DNA of 64,000 bases from Stereum hirsutum FP-91666 SS1 (GCF_000264905.1 NW_006763134.1:1402240-1466239); one strand, 5' to 3'; positions 42,876-56,250 are shown, counted from the stretch's first letter. Made by a program: numbers and translations. The notes: generated by a model from the sequence alone, not told the origin.

Positions 42876-44957
42876 TCACCTTGTCCTTCCACCATCACAA
42901 TTCGCAGCGCTGTTGCTAAAAACGATCATGTACAAACACGCAGAGTCGCGCCGAGCCACATCGCACCTTACACCTCTTCGAAACTAGACTCATTCATGTC
43001 CAAATCTCACGATGGTACTCTGCTGATGCATCGGTCGACTCTTTCAGATTTCTCAATTCATATCCCGTACTCACCATGTCTCTCTTCGAACGACTTTTCG
43101 CTGACCGCCGTGTTATTCTTCGCGCATTATGGTCCACTTCAGCCAACTCTCTTTTTTTTGTTTAAAATCACTGGCTCGTCATCATTCCATGCACAACGTA
43201 CTCCTCGACTCTCGCCACGCGGCCCACATCCACACCGTCACCCTCATCCTCCTACCTTCGGGCCTGATGGACCACACAACGACACGCGCGTCTTACGTGC
43301 GCACTCGACGTTTTCCCTTCGCTCAAAGCTGCCAGGAAGTGCGAGGATATATCCCTCCGTCAGCTTGACCGAGCCGATTTGAATTGCTGACGTTGTCGAC
43401 ACACTAGTTCAACCTCAGGACGAGATAGTGCGACCGAGTCTCCGCGGGTACGAATCGAGGGGACGAGGAGTGAAAGGAGAGTGTGTGCGATGCGGGGATA
43501 TCGCGTAGGACGCGGAAGAAGGCGATGTAAGGCGTGGGTTAGGATGTGGCTGGGATGGTGACGACGTTCTACGGAGCGTAGGTGGAAGCGGGTTCGCTGA
43601 TGAGCGTTGGACGAAAAGGGTTGAGATGGTGGAGAGGTTATAAGCTGAAGGCCGAAGAGTTCACTCCGAGGGTGATGGGCGACGTGGAGTGGTTGTTCGG
43701 ACTTGGGAATGTGAGGTCGCCCGTGGAACACGACACCTTTGAACCTCTAACTATCTTGGGAGTGAGCCTTCATCTTCGACCTTTGTTTTCATAGCAAGTA
43801 CGCCCTCCTTCTTCGTGTTATGAGCGGCCTTGGTCTATCGGTTATCGTTAGACCCTGCCTGCATATGTTGCATTCGCGCATGAGACGACGTTGTCGCTCT
43901 GGCGCGCAGATTCGCTCGCTGTTTCCTCTTTCTCCTCCAGATTTTTCCTGTATCTCCGTTGTCCGACTCGTATCTAACCTCAACATTCTTCCCCTCTCTT
44001 AGACCCAACTACGACGTATATCTCGACGACTCCGTTGACTCGACCGCGACGCCCCTCTCGTCCGTTAGCACTTTCCAAGCGACCAACGGCATTAGTCTTC
44101 GGCACTGTTCTCGTTGAACCTACTACCCGCTCCTTACGATCTCACCGTTAACATCGTCCTAACTCTCTCGAAATTCTCATAATCCACACATTGATAGGTC
44201 ACCATAACGAGCTCGAACGGAGATGAGAAGTATTTTTACGGTATTCTACAGTCGGGCTGGGTGTTTAGAGATGGAACTGGGAGTTGAGGAGAAGCTGTAG
44301 AGACGATGAGGGACGAGAGGAGAGACGGGGATCCCTGTGGCGGTGGCGCTGCGCTGGACAAGAGCACGCTCTATGCGTGGCTTGAATAAGCGCTAGATCA
44401 AAGATATGAGTAGAGATGCGGGAGCAAACATCGGTGAAGAAAGGTTGTGAAAGCGGTAAGGGACGAGACAAGAGACCTGTGGCGAGGTGCTAGACGGAGG
44501 GTTAGGTCGACTTCGAGTGAACCGTGATGATGAACGTTCAGAATGCGACCGTAAGTATTAGTGTAAGTGAAATATGAGTCGCGTCAGTCACCATGCAAGA
44601 TAATATTGACGCATCCCTCCCATACAGAACACCCGTAGCTCATTCGCAGAGAAGATCGCAAGTCCGAACGCAGTTGGCGAGGCTTTTCTAAAAATGGCTG
44701 TGTTCTTGGCCTACATCGTGTATCTGATGGAGACATGCGGCATATCCTGTGACGAGAGCTAAGTATGGAGGCCAATGGAAGTTGTCTTGATGGCCTCCCG
44801 CAAGAGTGCCGCAAACCCTAGAACAACGTACAGCCGTGTAGACTCTGATAAGTACTGTCTAGGTGAGCCCGGCTTTCCCTCACGCTCTCTCGCCCCTCGC
44901 CCCACAGAGCATCTCTCCGCTTCATCGAACTCAAGGCTGGCTTTTTCCCAGTGATCT
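42876..44957. other. No intact gene; possible decayed coding remnants
   Basis: Broken plus-strand frames include MSLFERLFADRRVILRALWS (43076 on), LTCALDVFPSLKAARKCEDI (about 43290) and a Tyr/Asp/Ser-rich piece near 44010. Stops and frame changes prevent a joined chain. These could be remnants of an F-box/LRR-type gene, but I cannot confirm that. The 3' part should contain the NLR gene promoter. Confidence 0.3.
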
Positions 44958-47900
44958 ATGTGTATCATGAATAACGTCAAACGAGGCCGGACAGAGAGGT
45001 TCCTCGGCACCATCAAGCGCACATTCAGTCACTCTCGCAGCCCAGCTCCTCCGTTTGCCGCCGCGGGCTCTGTCGCGACGACTCGCCCGAATGTCAATCC
45101 ATCTGATCCCGTCACTGTTCCACCTTCTGATCAATATCAATCTCTGCTCCCGACGGCCAATACTAAATCGAGGGTCGACAAGGGCCTCTCGATTTTAACA
45201 CAGGTAGTGAGCGCCGTAAAGGAAGGGGCGGACGCGTTTCCTCCGTTGAAGTCCGCCACAGGAGGTCTCCTTATGATTCTAGAGCGTATCAATGTACGCA
45301 TCATGATACTTTCCCACTTCACCGCAACGGACGACTTACTAAGAGACTACCATTAGGAGGTGAGGAGTATCCCAGCCGAAGTGAAAGGCGCCGTCGAGAC
45401 TTTCGACCGCCTGCTGGCCATTGTCAAAGCACACAAAACCGCGCCAACAGCCACCGTGTCCAACAAATCCTGGCTTGACGAGCGGATCAGTTCGGTTTGC
45501 GCGTAAGCGTATCATCCGCTCGATGTATGGCACTGTCTAATGGCCACATAACGCTGTAGAGTGATTGACGCACAAACCAAGAGACTCGAGACGCTACTTG
45601 ATCGTAACCTCGGATGGCGGATCGTAGGATCGTCAGATGATGCAGAGCTTGTAGCAGACGTTCTCCAAACGATCCAGGATCTACAAGGCTTGGTGACGGT
45701 AAGTGCAACAGTCTTGCCTTGAGATTGTTGAGCTAAGAATCCGCCATTCTAGCTGGACACGGTGATGCACACAAATGTAGTGGTTGAAAACATGCAGCAG
45801 GTACGGGCTTGTATCCCTGCTAGTATTCTATAGTCCATTGTCGTACATGATGCTGATCGAAATTCACCGCTCGACTCCAGATTGTGAACGAAAATGTGGA
45901 AGCTGGTAAGAAGGTCTGCCTTCTGCAGGGTTATGCTGGAGTTCACAAGTTTACCCGTAGACCTCCTCGCCAGACTCAGCACCATACCGAACAAGACCGG
46001 ATGCCTTCCTGGAACCCGCATTCACATCCTCCGCGATCTCGTTGTGTGGGCGGAGGATCCTCACTCCGCTCATGTCTACTGGCTCAACGGAATGGCAGGA
46101 ACGGGCAAGACTGCCATCGCTCTGTCCTTCATCCGTCTTCTACTTGAGAAACGTACTCTGGGCGGCTGGTTTCTGTGCTCTCGGGAAGGCGGCCAGGCGG
46201 AGAGGAACGTCAAGAATATACTCCCAGGACTGAGTGATTCCCTGGGAACTGTCTTTCCTGCATACAGAAATGCACGAACATCCGCATTTGGTAATAAGCC
46301 ACCACTCATCCACGTCCTCACCCTCGAGGATCAGTTTAATACTCTCCTGGGAGATCCACTCGACCAAGCTTATCATGCACCGTCTCCAACGTTTGTGTTC
46401 GTTGTCGACGCGCTAGACGAGTGCGATGATCGCGATGCTACAGCTCAGCTCCTTCGCGCAGTCTTGAAGCACGCACCGAATTCTCGAGTGAAGTTCTTCG
46501 TAACGAGTAGACCTGAGCGCCAGATCCGGGACGCACTTTTCTCACAGTATCCTAAAATCCTTCGCCTTCACGACGTCGACCAGGCTATCGTTCAGGACGA
46601 CATTGCACGCTATCTGCGCCACGAACTGACCGCGCTCGCTCGCGATCAACGCCTTTGTTCGATGGATGAGTCTTGGCCACCAGACGCAGACATTTCAGTC
46701 TTGACGAAGAGCTCTGGGATGTTCTTCATCTACGCCTCGACAGCAGTGAAATATATTACCGAAGGCGATGCCGAATTCCGCCTTGAACAGCTGACTTCTC
46801 GGAACAGTGATTTGGTACTGGCCAAAGAACCCGTGTATGCCATCTACAATCACATTCTGACGGGGGTTTTTGGTAAATTTGAGCAAAATGAGGCTGAGAT
46901 CACACAGCGCTGCCTTTGTGCAATCGTCTGCGCTCGCGATGTTCTGACGATCGAGGACCTCGGTCAATTCCTTAAATTGCCTGCTCGACGGATTTTGTTC
47001 GCACTTTCGGGTCTGCATTCTTTGCTTTACATACCAGACAACAACCACAGCACTATCACAACCTTTCATGCATCGTTTCCGGATTATTTGCAGGACACAC
47101 ATCAATCGGGGAAAGCATGGTTCGTAGATCCCCAAGAGGCGAACCTCAACCTTGCCTATGGATGTCTTGACATCATGTCCATGAAGCTTCACTTCAACAT
47201 AGCCGGAGCTTCATCCTCGTGCCTTCCGAACGAGAAGCAACAATTGGCTACCATCTCTACCGAGGTCTCGTATGCTTGTCGTTATTGGCAGGACCACGTC
47301 GTCGCGTCCAGCCAACCTGCGAATCTGTTCATGACGATGGAGTCGTGTCTGCGATCCAAGTTCCTCTACTGGGTTGAGGTGCTCAGCACCCTAGGCCTTG
47401 TCAATGTTGGTCCTGCTAAACTCATGAAGATTCTTCTGTACACCAAGGTCAATTCATCTTTGCACTCGGTCACCTTCATTTGACTGATGATGCTTTTTTC
47501 CTGACCCACCCAGCTACGAGATCAACCATCGAATTTTACAGAATTTCTGAGAGATGCGCGAACATTCCTGACTGACTTCACAAAGCCGATCATGGATAGT
47601 GTGTCACATATCTACATCTCTGCTCTGCCATTCACACCTCCTGCATCTCAGATCTCACAGGCTTATCGAGACCTTTTCCCTAATACTGTTGCTTGTGATC
47701 CTCCATTGCTTCTCAGACCTGACCCCTGTCTGATGGTGATTACATGCGCTTCTACAGTTTACTGTGTGCAATATTCCCCCGATGGCACGAAGGTTGCTGC
47801 TGGCATGGGTGATTGCAGCATCCATCTGTGGGACGCTGACAGCGGCGAGGAGGTCTCAACCCCATTCAGAGGCCATAGCTGGGTGGTTTGGTCCATCTCG

Positions 47901-49832
47901 TTTTCACCTGACGGGAAAATGCTTGCCTCTGGTTCCGAGGACGAAACTGTCCGTTTGTGGAACATTGAGACTGGCGATGAAGTGAGATGTTTACGAGGGC
48001 ATACACTCCCAGTCAATGCCGTTGCGTTTGCTCCGAATGGGAAGAGCATTGTTTCTGCGTCTTCTGACGAGACTGTCCGCCTGTGGGACACTCGGAGTGG
48101 TGTCGAGATAATGTCTTTGCTAGGACACAAGGAGGCGGTTCTCTGTGCTGCTTTTTCGCCTGATGGTCACAGACTTGTCACAGGCGCTCAAGACTGCACC
48201 ATCCGACTTTGGGATGTTGCCACTGGTGCACAAGTTGTATCGTTGGAAGGCCACACATCTTCGGTTACCTGTGTATTGTTCTCTCCAGATGGACAAATAA
48301 TCGCATCCGGTTCCTATGATTATACCATGCGCATTTGGGATGGTGACACTGGCAATGTGGTACCAGGACCACGAGCATATACTAGCATGATATATGCAAT
48401 TGCTTTTTTGCCCGATGGAGGCAGAATCTTCTCTGCCCATGGCGACCATACTGTTTGCTGTCGGAGTGTTGAAAGTGGCAAGGAAATCTCAGATCCGTTC
48501 AGAGGCCACACCAACATTGTACACTCAGTCGCCGTTTCGCCTGATGGTCGAAGGGCAGTCTCGGGGTCATTGGACGGCTCCGTTCGCATCTGGGATACTG
48601 AGACCCCAAACGAACTGGCAAATACCTCCCGTGATGATGAAGTGTACCAGATATTGTCTGCTGCATTCTTGCCTGACGGACGAAGGATCATCTCTGTCAG
48701 CAACGACGGTGCCATCCAAGTGTGGGATACTGAGGGTGCCAGGGAGGTGGCCAGACTTTGGGAAGGGCATACTAATGAGATCCATTGTGCCGCGTTCTCT
48801 CCTGACGGAAACATCCTTGGCTATAGCTCTGATGATGGCACAATTCAGCTCTGGGACACTGAGAGCGGTGTTCAGCTACTGGAGCCACTGCAAGGCCATG
48901 AAAAAGTAGTCTTCTGCATTGTGTTCTCCCCTGACGGGCGAAGAGTGGTCTCCGGCTCAAGGGATTGTACCCTCCGGATTTGGGATGTTGAGAACGGCAA
49001 GGAGGTGAAGACACTCACAGGACACACAAGTGCGATCTTGTCTATTGCTATTTCACCCGACAGGACAAAGATCGTATCTGGCTCTGCCGACAAAACTGTC
49101 CGCATTTGGGATTTTGAGAGCGGCGAAATGCTAAGGACACTAGAGGGGCACACAAGCTGGGTGCAGTCAGTCGCATTCTCGCCGAACAAAGGGACCGTTG
49201 TCTCTGGCTCTGCCAACTACGCAACCATTCGTGTTTGGAATGCCGAGAGCGGTGAGTTGTTACGGACGGTCAAAGAAGACGAATACTACAATCCGGTCAA
49301 CTCTGTTGTGTTTCTTTCTGATGGGAAGAGAGTGGTCTCTGGCTCTCGCGATTGTCGGATCCGGTTCTGGGACATTGACAGTGGAAAGACTCTTAGGATT
49401 CTTCATGGACATACATATAGTATATCTATTCTGGTACTCTCATCTCATGAGAGACGAATTGGCTCTTGCTCAAGGGACGGGACCATGCGGATATGGGACG
49501 TCGAGGGTGACGAGAACGTCACAGCAGTGCGAACTCTTCTCGCTCACCATCCTTCGCCGGTCACACTACCAATGCGACCACCGAACCAGTCCGAGTCTCT
49601 GCTTCAAAATGCATTGTGGGACAGGACAGAGGAATTTGTGCTGATTACTACCTCTTGGATTATAGAACCAGATAAGAGACTGCTCATCTGGGTTCCGCTA
49701 CACTTGCGTGATCGTATAGTAAACTGGCCAGGATGCCGGGCAGTATTCGGTAAAGAAGCTCTCTACCTTGACTTCACTCGATTCAAGTACGGTACTGAAT
49801 GGGCCCAATGTGCGAGTCAGTCTGCCCTTTGA
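44958..49832 (+). CDS. NACHT-WD40 NLR-like protein (STAND ATPase)
   Basis: About 1,500 residues over seven exons. The N-terminus is helical (GLSILTQVVSAVKEGADAFP then PLKSATGGLLMILERIN), as common in Agaricomycete NLRs. The NACHT domain starts after ADLLARLSTIPNKTGCLPGT. Walker A is WLNGMAGTGKTAIALSF; Walker B is PTFVFVVDALDECDDRDA; sensor-type sequence is FFVTSRPERQIRDAL. After a helical region come 14 WD40 repeats (from about 47740 to 49510), enough for two seven-bladed propellers, such as FSPDGKMLASGSEDETVRLW. Repeat 6 is degenerate, with VCCRSVESG in place of the usual (I/L)WD. A short unique tail ends WAQCASQSAL. Such proteins oligomerise on ligand binding; some fungal members (Het-E/Het-D type) control self/non-self recognition and cell death. 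The role here is inferred from architecture only. Minus-strand frames over the repeats are shadows. Confidence 0.9.
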
Positions 49833-50729
49833 GTTTTCCCTCTGTAGACTCCTCGGCTTGTTACATAGATGGTTGAGTCACTTGTGGAAATTCTCCGAGT
49901 CTTGCCTCCTTTCTTGTTTTTTTTTGCGAGGCACACGGGTTACAGTATATATATTATTCAATTCTGCTGTCCATGGCTAGTTGATGCTGTACTAGTCTAT
50001 ACTGTTGTCTGAATTTCTCCTTCCGCTCCGAAAAATACTTCTAGTCTTAACTCTTCCCGTGTATGGTATGATGTGTTTATCCATGATTGCTTGCGGCTCT
50101 ATGTATTTGCAGCATGAAAATTAAAGTGGCCTATGTAGAATCCTGAACAGAAGTATCGTACATTATGCTCAAAGTGACTGCTTCAGCCTGAGAACAACAA
50201 AAACGAACCGAGAGAGCACACCAGGTGCCGGGATCTTAGCGACACATTCTTCCTTCCCCCAAGTCTTCAAGCTGACGCACGTCCGTGCAAAAATATCGTC
50301 TTTGTCAAGTACCGAAATGTCATGATGGGTGAGATGGAGGAAACGAGGAAGGCGCGCATGAACGCGTGACGTCATCTAATATTATCACCGCGTCTCATGC
50401 TCAAAGGCCGAGGAACTGGCGCACGTTGCAAACATGCACAGTTTTCATTCGCTTGCGTTTGTTTCAGAACCACACCTTCGACAGTGCTGGCAACGCACCT
50501 TCGCCACACACAGTCGTCTAGCCTGCTTTTATACTGTTGAGTTTGAATAGTGTGGCGTGCCATCCTTTCTTTCTTTCCTTGTTTCTCTTGTCTCGCTGAG
50601 GTTCAACTGCAAGACCAAGTGTGTTCCCGCGTTGGAGCTCTTCACTCAAGCAGACTACTTGGTAGTAACAGCTCATCTGAATCGTCACCGACGCACCGTT
50701 TAATATTCAAAATTAAGTAACGACCCACC
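49833..50729. other. Intergenic region with a third promoter block
   Basis: Downstream of the NLR gene and upstream of the phosphate exporter. It holds the third copy of the TGACGTCA block. Apart from a short frame starting at the block (MTSRVHARLPRFLHL), nothing of the HAD gene remains. Confidence 0.45.
50338..50435. repeat. Promoter block with TGACGTCA, copy 3
   Basis: ggaaacgaggaaggcgcgca and tgaacgcgtgacgtcatcta match the HAD promoter. TGACGTCA is at 50367-50374. Similarity extends to aactggcgcacgttgcaaac. It lies about 300 bases upstream of the phosphate exporter ATG and could serve it on the plus side. Confidence 0.8.
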
Positions 50730-53700
50730 ATGAAATTTGCACGGTCCGTCTTCACCTCTCTTTCAAACCCGCCCTACATGTTCACATTAATATCAACAGA
50801 TATCTAGACGATGCCCAGGTACGCTCCATTCTCTCCTTCATCCTCTCGGCCTCGACCTCGCTCTACTACCCGCTCACCAAACACCAGGCACCAGAATGGA
50901 AACGTGCCTACATGCAAGTCCTCCCCTCCTCCTCTTTACATACTCCTACTAGCATCTAACACTTGACACCGACCCTCCGCACACGCACACGTAACAGCGA
51001 CTACCGCGGCCTCAAAAAACGCATCACCGCCGTCCGACGCGCACAAGAAGGCGGAGCCGCATCGCCTGCGCAGGATTCATCCGAACCTGAACATGAGCAT
51101 GACGCGGATGGGGAGGGCTCGGATACGCAGAAACGGATGTCGCCTGTGAGTATGGAAAAGAGCGATATTCCGGTCGAGCCGTATGTTGGGGATGGAGAGA
51201 AGATGGGGGTGATCGAGATCGAGAGGGAGAAAGAGAAGGGAGAGAGGCAGGAGAGGGGTGTGAGTGTTGAAAAGGAGAAGGAAAGACCGAGAGAGGTGGG
51301 GAGGGACGGAAGGTGGGGTTCTGTAGCGAAGGAGGATTTGGCTGGCGAGGACGTTGATGTTGAAAAGGAAGCGGATGCGGAGCTAGGAGACAATGAAGAT
51401 AATTCGGAGGACGAGGATGCTGAGGGTGAAGGAGAAGTCGAAGGCGAACAACGTCGGGGACGTAGTTCACTCAAGAAAGGAAACGACTCGTCGAAATCTG
51501 CGCCGCTCAAACTGTCGATATCGACGTCTCGGAGACCAAGGGTGCGTCCTTTCTCCTTTCACCGATCCTGTTCTTACCCCTGTAACTCTTTTACCTCGCC
51601 TTCCTTGGCTCTGACTTTGATTATGGTTCTAGGATACCACCTTTGTCACCTCACCCGTTTCACCACTGTCGCCCACCACAGAACAAGACGACCCCCTCCC
51701 TCCGACGAATAATGCCAGTGCCAATGGCGTCGCGAGCGGGACCTCCTCGGGCGTGATCAACACCATACGTAACCGAGCTTCCAAGGTCCGAGGTACAGTA
51801 ACTCTCAACCTTGTCCCCATCCCCGCCCCCCCGTCACATCCACATCTAAACACTGACCGAACCGAAAAAAAACGCTTAAACAAACACAATAGTCCGTTCA
51901 AACACATTCACGACACTCCACACCCGCTCCCGCTCCACCCTCGCCCCCAACCTCTTCTCCTCCACCTCTCCCAATCCCGCCAATCCCAACGCCAACACCC
52001 CTCCCAACGCCCACAACCTCTCAACCTCTCGCTCCTCCATGTTCTTCCCCACCGCCAACCCTCCCACCCTCTCCGAACTCCTCACCCGCATGTCCTCCTC
52101 GCCAGCCCAAGTCGCGTACATCGAAAAGTTGGAGCACGAGCTCGCGAAGATCGAGGCGTTTTATTTGGCTAGGGAGGGAGAGGCAAGAGAGAGGGGGAGG
52201 GTTTTGAGGGAGCAGTTGAGGGAGTTGGGGGATCATAGGCGGGTTTTTTATGTGTGCTTCTCTCTCTCCCTCTGCGTTTAGCCTAATACTGACACTACGA
52301 CCAACACAAACGCTGACAATAACCACATTATCCCTCTCGTGTCGATCATCCTTCACAGGAAGCCCACCCACCCAACCATCATCCCTGGTCCCTCCCTTTC
52401 ATACCTCTCCCGGGCAGCCAAACGTCAAGACTCGTCCGAAGAGCGGTACATCGGCATCACGCATCCAGTGTTGCAGGTCCGCTCGAGGAGAGGGAAAAGG
52501 ACGAGCCGGAGTTGACGATCTTTGGAGGTGGGAGCGGGGAACCGGATGCGGAGAAGGATGGAGAGGCGGAGGTGGATGGGCTTGCGGGAGGGGTGGCGAA
52601 TGATGTGCCTATGGAGCCGAGGGCGAATGGGAATGGACATTGGAGGGGAAAGGATAGGGATTCGTCTCGCGATCGTGAGGCCAGCGGAAGTGGAAATGGG
52701 GGTCATGCGAACGGTAATGGCAATGGACTGGGCAACGGGAAACACACGAATGGGAAGCTGAACCCGGAGGAGTATCAGCATGCGAGGAAGAGGTTGAAGA
52801 AGGCGGTTTTGGAGTATTATCGGTATGTTCGTCCGTATATCTCTCATGTTTCATCTTTTGTTGTGTGTACTCGTCGCTAAAGTGTTTTTATTTTTCACTG
52901 GTCGTTTGGTGAATTGGGGGTTTTGTTTGGACGTGTGGCGTGGTGTGGCGCTGGATGAATAGGGGTCTCGAGGTACTGAACAACTATCGTGTGAGTATCA
53001 CTCCTTACCTTCCATACTTTGTTGCACTCAACTGGTGTGGTACGTCCGTTATGTGTAGATCCTCAACCTCACAGGCTTCCGAAAAGCGCTCAAAAAGTTC
53101 GAGAAGATCACCAAGGTCCGCTTATTCTCTCCTTCTTCTCGCTTTCTTCTCCAAGCTCACCAGCGAATACTTCCGATCGCATTATGCTGACATCGGACTG
53201 TGCGCACAGATCCCGCTCCAACAACCATACATGAAAGAACGCGTCGAGCTGAGCGCGTTCGCGAGCGACGAGACCGTGCAGGCGTTGTTGAAGGATATGG
53301 AGGATCAGTTCGCGGCACGATTCAGTGCGTGTGCTCTTTCATCCTCTCGTTCCATTTCCCTTTTTTTACACTCTTCACCGCCGCTACCACCACTCCCCGC
53401 TCTATGTAATCTGCGCAATAATACTGACCTGCCACCTGGTCGATCTATGTTTGTGTAGCCCGAGGAGACAAGAAGAAGGCGTTGTATCGCCTGCGCGCGG
53501 AGGGATCGCGGAAAACCCACCATTTTAGCAGTTTTAGGACGGGAGCGATGTTGGGGCTGGCGATTCCGGCGCTTGTTTCGGGGATCTATCAGAGTTCGTA
53601 CTTTTCCTTCCCTTTTGCATTTCTCCTATCCTTCCCTTCGCCTGCCCTACTTTCGTCATGTATGGGTAGATTCGGCCATTTTGCGTCATAGAGAACGCGC

Positions 53701-55664
53701 GAAAGCCGTAGACTGACTGGTCATTGATGAATAGGTTTCCAGCCAGAGACGAGAGCGAAGATCCCGTGGAGCCCGTTATTGTTCATTTATGCTATCCTGT
53801 CCACGCCGGCAATCTTCTCGTGTTTGGTGGGGCTGAATCTGTTGGTGTGGAACGTTTCGAGGATCAATTACGTGTTTATATTCGGTGAGTTATGCTGTCT
53901 TCGTCCCCTCCCACTCGGTTGATTCAGGTCTTTTTGGCTTTTCGGTTTATGGTTGGCGGTTGGTTGGCGTTGATCAGAACTTGATATACGGACATTACTG
54001 GATCATAGGGAATATTTCGAGGTGTGTTCTCCCTGCTGTCATCCCCACTATCCGTTCGCTCAACATACTGTTTACTGTCTTGATCGAACAGATCCCAGCT
54101 ATTGCGTGCGCTTCTCTATGCTATGCGTTCTGGCTATCCTTCGCTCGTATAGGCGGGGACAGCGTCTCAGCGACAATATGGCCCCTCGTGTGGCTACTTT
54201 TCATGCTCGTGTTGATGGTGAATCCGATACCGGTACTGTCGAGGAGTACTAGGTTTTGGTTCTTGAGGAATGTGGGGAGATTGTTGACGAGTGGGTTGCA
54301 TCGCGTCGAGGTGTGTGCTCGCTACCCTACCCATATAAGAGGCGAACTTTGATGTTCGAGCGTGCTTATCCTCCTTTGATTTGGATGTAGTTCGCAGATT
54401 TCTGGTTGGGGTACGTCCCTTGTCCACGTCGTCAGTCAAATGACGGGAGACTGACTTACCCTTACATTTGCATGTCTTCCCAATCACCTCGGTGACCGAC
54501 CCCACACAGCGACCAATTCTGCTCCTTAGTCTTCTCCGTCAGCAATATCTGGTTCATCGGCTGTGCCTACTCCATCGGCTTCGAAGACGACAAACCCTGG
54601 GATCACTGTCAAGTCTCGAACCAATGGGCGGTCCACTTCGTGCTCTCTGCGCTGCCGTTCTTGATCCGGTTGGTACAGAGTATAAGACGTTATAGCGATT
54701 CGGGGTTGATCACGCATTTGATCAATGTGAGTGCTTCTGCGCCCCCTTTTGGGTTGATGGAGATCAGGCTGACATTGGAATGGAATAGGGAGGGAAGTAC
54801 GCAACTGGAATTGTGTATCTTTTGATTTATCATATCTGGAGACATAATGGTGAGTCTCCTTCGTATTTTGAACTCGGGACGATATGAGCGCAAAGCTGAA
54901 ACGATGAGCAGGACGAGGTCGTGGAGTTGACTTTGTCTTCTTTGTTCTCCTTGGCTCGATATACGCCATCTATGCTTCGTCTTGGGTGAGTCCTCCTTAT
55001 AACCCTTGTTTTTGGCTAGGGTGTAGCTCGTTCGAAAGCGACTGACCCATTCTCGATCATGGATAGGACTTGCTGATGGACTGGTCGATCATGAAACCGC
55101 ACGCGAGGTATCCTTTCCTTAGGCCGGAACTACTGTATTCTAGTTATATACCCGTGCGCATAACTTCTTCTTTCTTCCTATCGTATGCGCTCTCTGACTT
55201 TCATCCCCTCAAATCGCACAGCTGTATTATTTCGCCATTGTAAGCCCATATTTGCTCTCTCCTTCACAATGCAGAACCACAGAGTCTGATGTGTTGTTGA
55301 CCGCGATAATTGTCTAGGTTACAAACATCCTCATCCGCTTCATCTGGGTGCTTTACATCCCGGACGCCGGTCCTGGGATGCCGTTCAGGACGTGGATAAC
55401 GGGCATGCTTGAGATTTTACGACGGTGGCAATGGAACTTCTGTGCGTAGCTTTCTTTCTTTCTAGGAAGTACAGCATGGCTAAGATGTGTATAGATCGTC
55501 TCGAGAACGAACATCTAGGTAACATGGATCAGTACCGTATCACGCGGGAAGTACCTCTCCCATATTCGTTTGACGACGTCCTACCGGAATCGGACGAGGA
55601 CGAGACTGGGATTAGTGGCGTTGGACGTATTAGCGGCGCGAAGGGTGCGAAGAAGGGAAGATAG
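50730..55664 (+). CDS. SPX-EXS phosphate exporter, Syg1/Xpr1 family
   Basis: Membrane protein that exports or senses phosphate; the SPX domain binds inositol pyrophosphates. More than a dozen small exons. The SPX part begins MKFARYLDDAQAPEWKRAYI then DYRGLKKRITAVRRAQ. A long acidic and Ser/Gly/Asn-rich insertion follows (GNGGHANGNGNGLGNGKHTN). SPX resumes at QHARKRLKKAVLEYYRGLEV, LNLTGFRKALKKFEKITK and YMKERVELSAF. Membrane segments include TGAMLGLAIPALVSGIYQS, LLFIYAILSTPAIFSCLVGL, YAFWLSFARIGG and WPLVWLLFMLVLMVNPIPVL. The EXS domain includes FADFWLGDQFCSLVFSVSNI, WAVHFVLSALPFLIRLVQSI, INGGKYATGIVYLLIYHIW, YASSWDLLMDWSIM and ILRRWQWNFYRLENEHLGNM. The tail is acidic, then basic (GAKGAKKGR). 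One intron (50914-50997) uses a GC donor. Start fixed by the universal SPX N-terminus MKF. Confidence 0.93.
50914..50997 (+). other. GC-AG intron in the phosphate exporter gene
   Basis: The exon ends TAC AT and the intron begins gcaagtcc and ends gtaacag. Joining gives AYIDYRGLKK, the conserved SPX sequence. Reading through without splicing hits a stop. GCAAGT is the usual form of non-canonical GC donors. Confidence 0.85.
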
Positions 55665-56250
55665 GGCTATGTGGTAAGATGGTACGGGGTACTTGGAGTC
55701 CGAGTTCGAAAAGGTTGAAGGTATCGGTGGCTTGTGGGTAGCTTGGCGTGTGGAAGTCGGAGAGTGCGGTAGGGTTTCACCTTCATAGACAAAATAGACT
55801 CAATGATAGACTTGCATCACAGTCGTTCATTTTACATACATTTTATTGGATAAAATTACCGTCGATGGTTTACATACTTCGTTTCCGGTCACAGTCCACT
55901 CTTTTCACATATTCTGGGATTTCTCGATTCTACTTTCATAGTCTGGCAGCTTGCTCTGGTGTCTTGTCTGTATATATGCTTCGTGTTCGTTACTTCGCTT
56001 CCGCTTTCATACGGTTTCATGTCCGCTCTCGCTTTCGAATTGTTTCTGTGTCTACGCAGCAGTCATTTTACTGCGATGTTCAGCCTTCTTGGAGCCCGCA
56101 GCCAGTGTCTACGCTGGCGTCTCAGTCATCGTCAAGAATAAAGACTGCATCAAGGCGCAATCCCAACCATGAAAATGTATACAAAGCAGATCAAAAGGAT
56201 CGAAGTAACACAGCGGACGTACAAGAAATCAAGACAGCTGGTAAATCCGG
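55665..56250. other. Convergent 3' flanks
   Basis: Between the exporter stop and the BAH-PHD paralogue b stop. Frames here are short and unrecognised. Confidence 0.45.

Noticed and set aside
43360..43731. Minus-strand 123-residue frame
   Set aside because: No recognisable domain, and it lies in a region where both strands are broken; considered chance.
47759..48814. Minus-strand frames of 109-164 residues opposite the WD40 repeats
   Set aside because: Their internal periodicity mirrors the repeats on the coding strand; no independent motif.
52425..52847. Minus-strand 140-residue frame in the phosphate exporter
   Set aside because: Antisense to the Gly/Asn-rich SPX insertion; Ile/Arg/Pro-rich without a motif.
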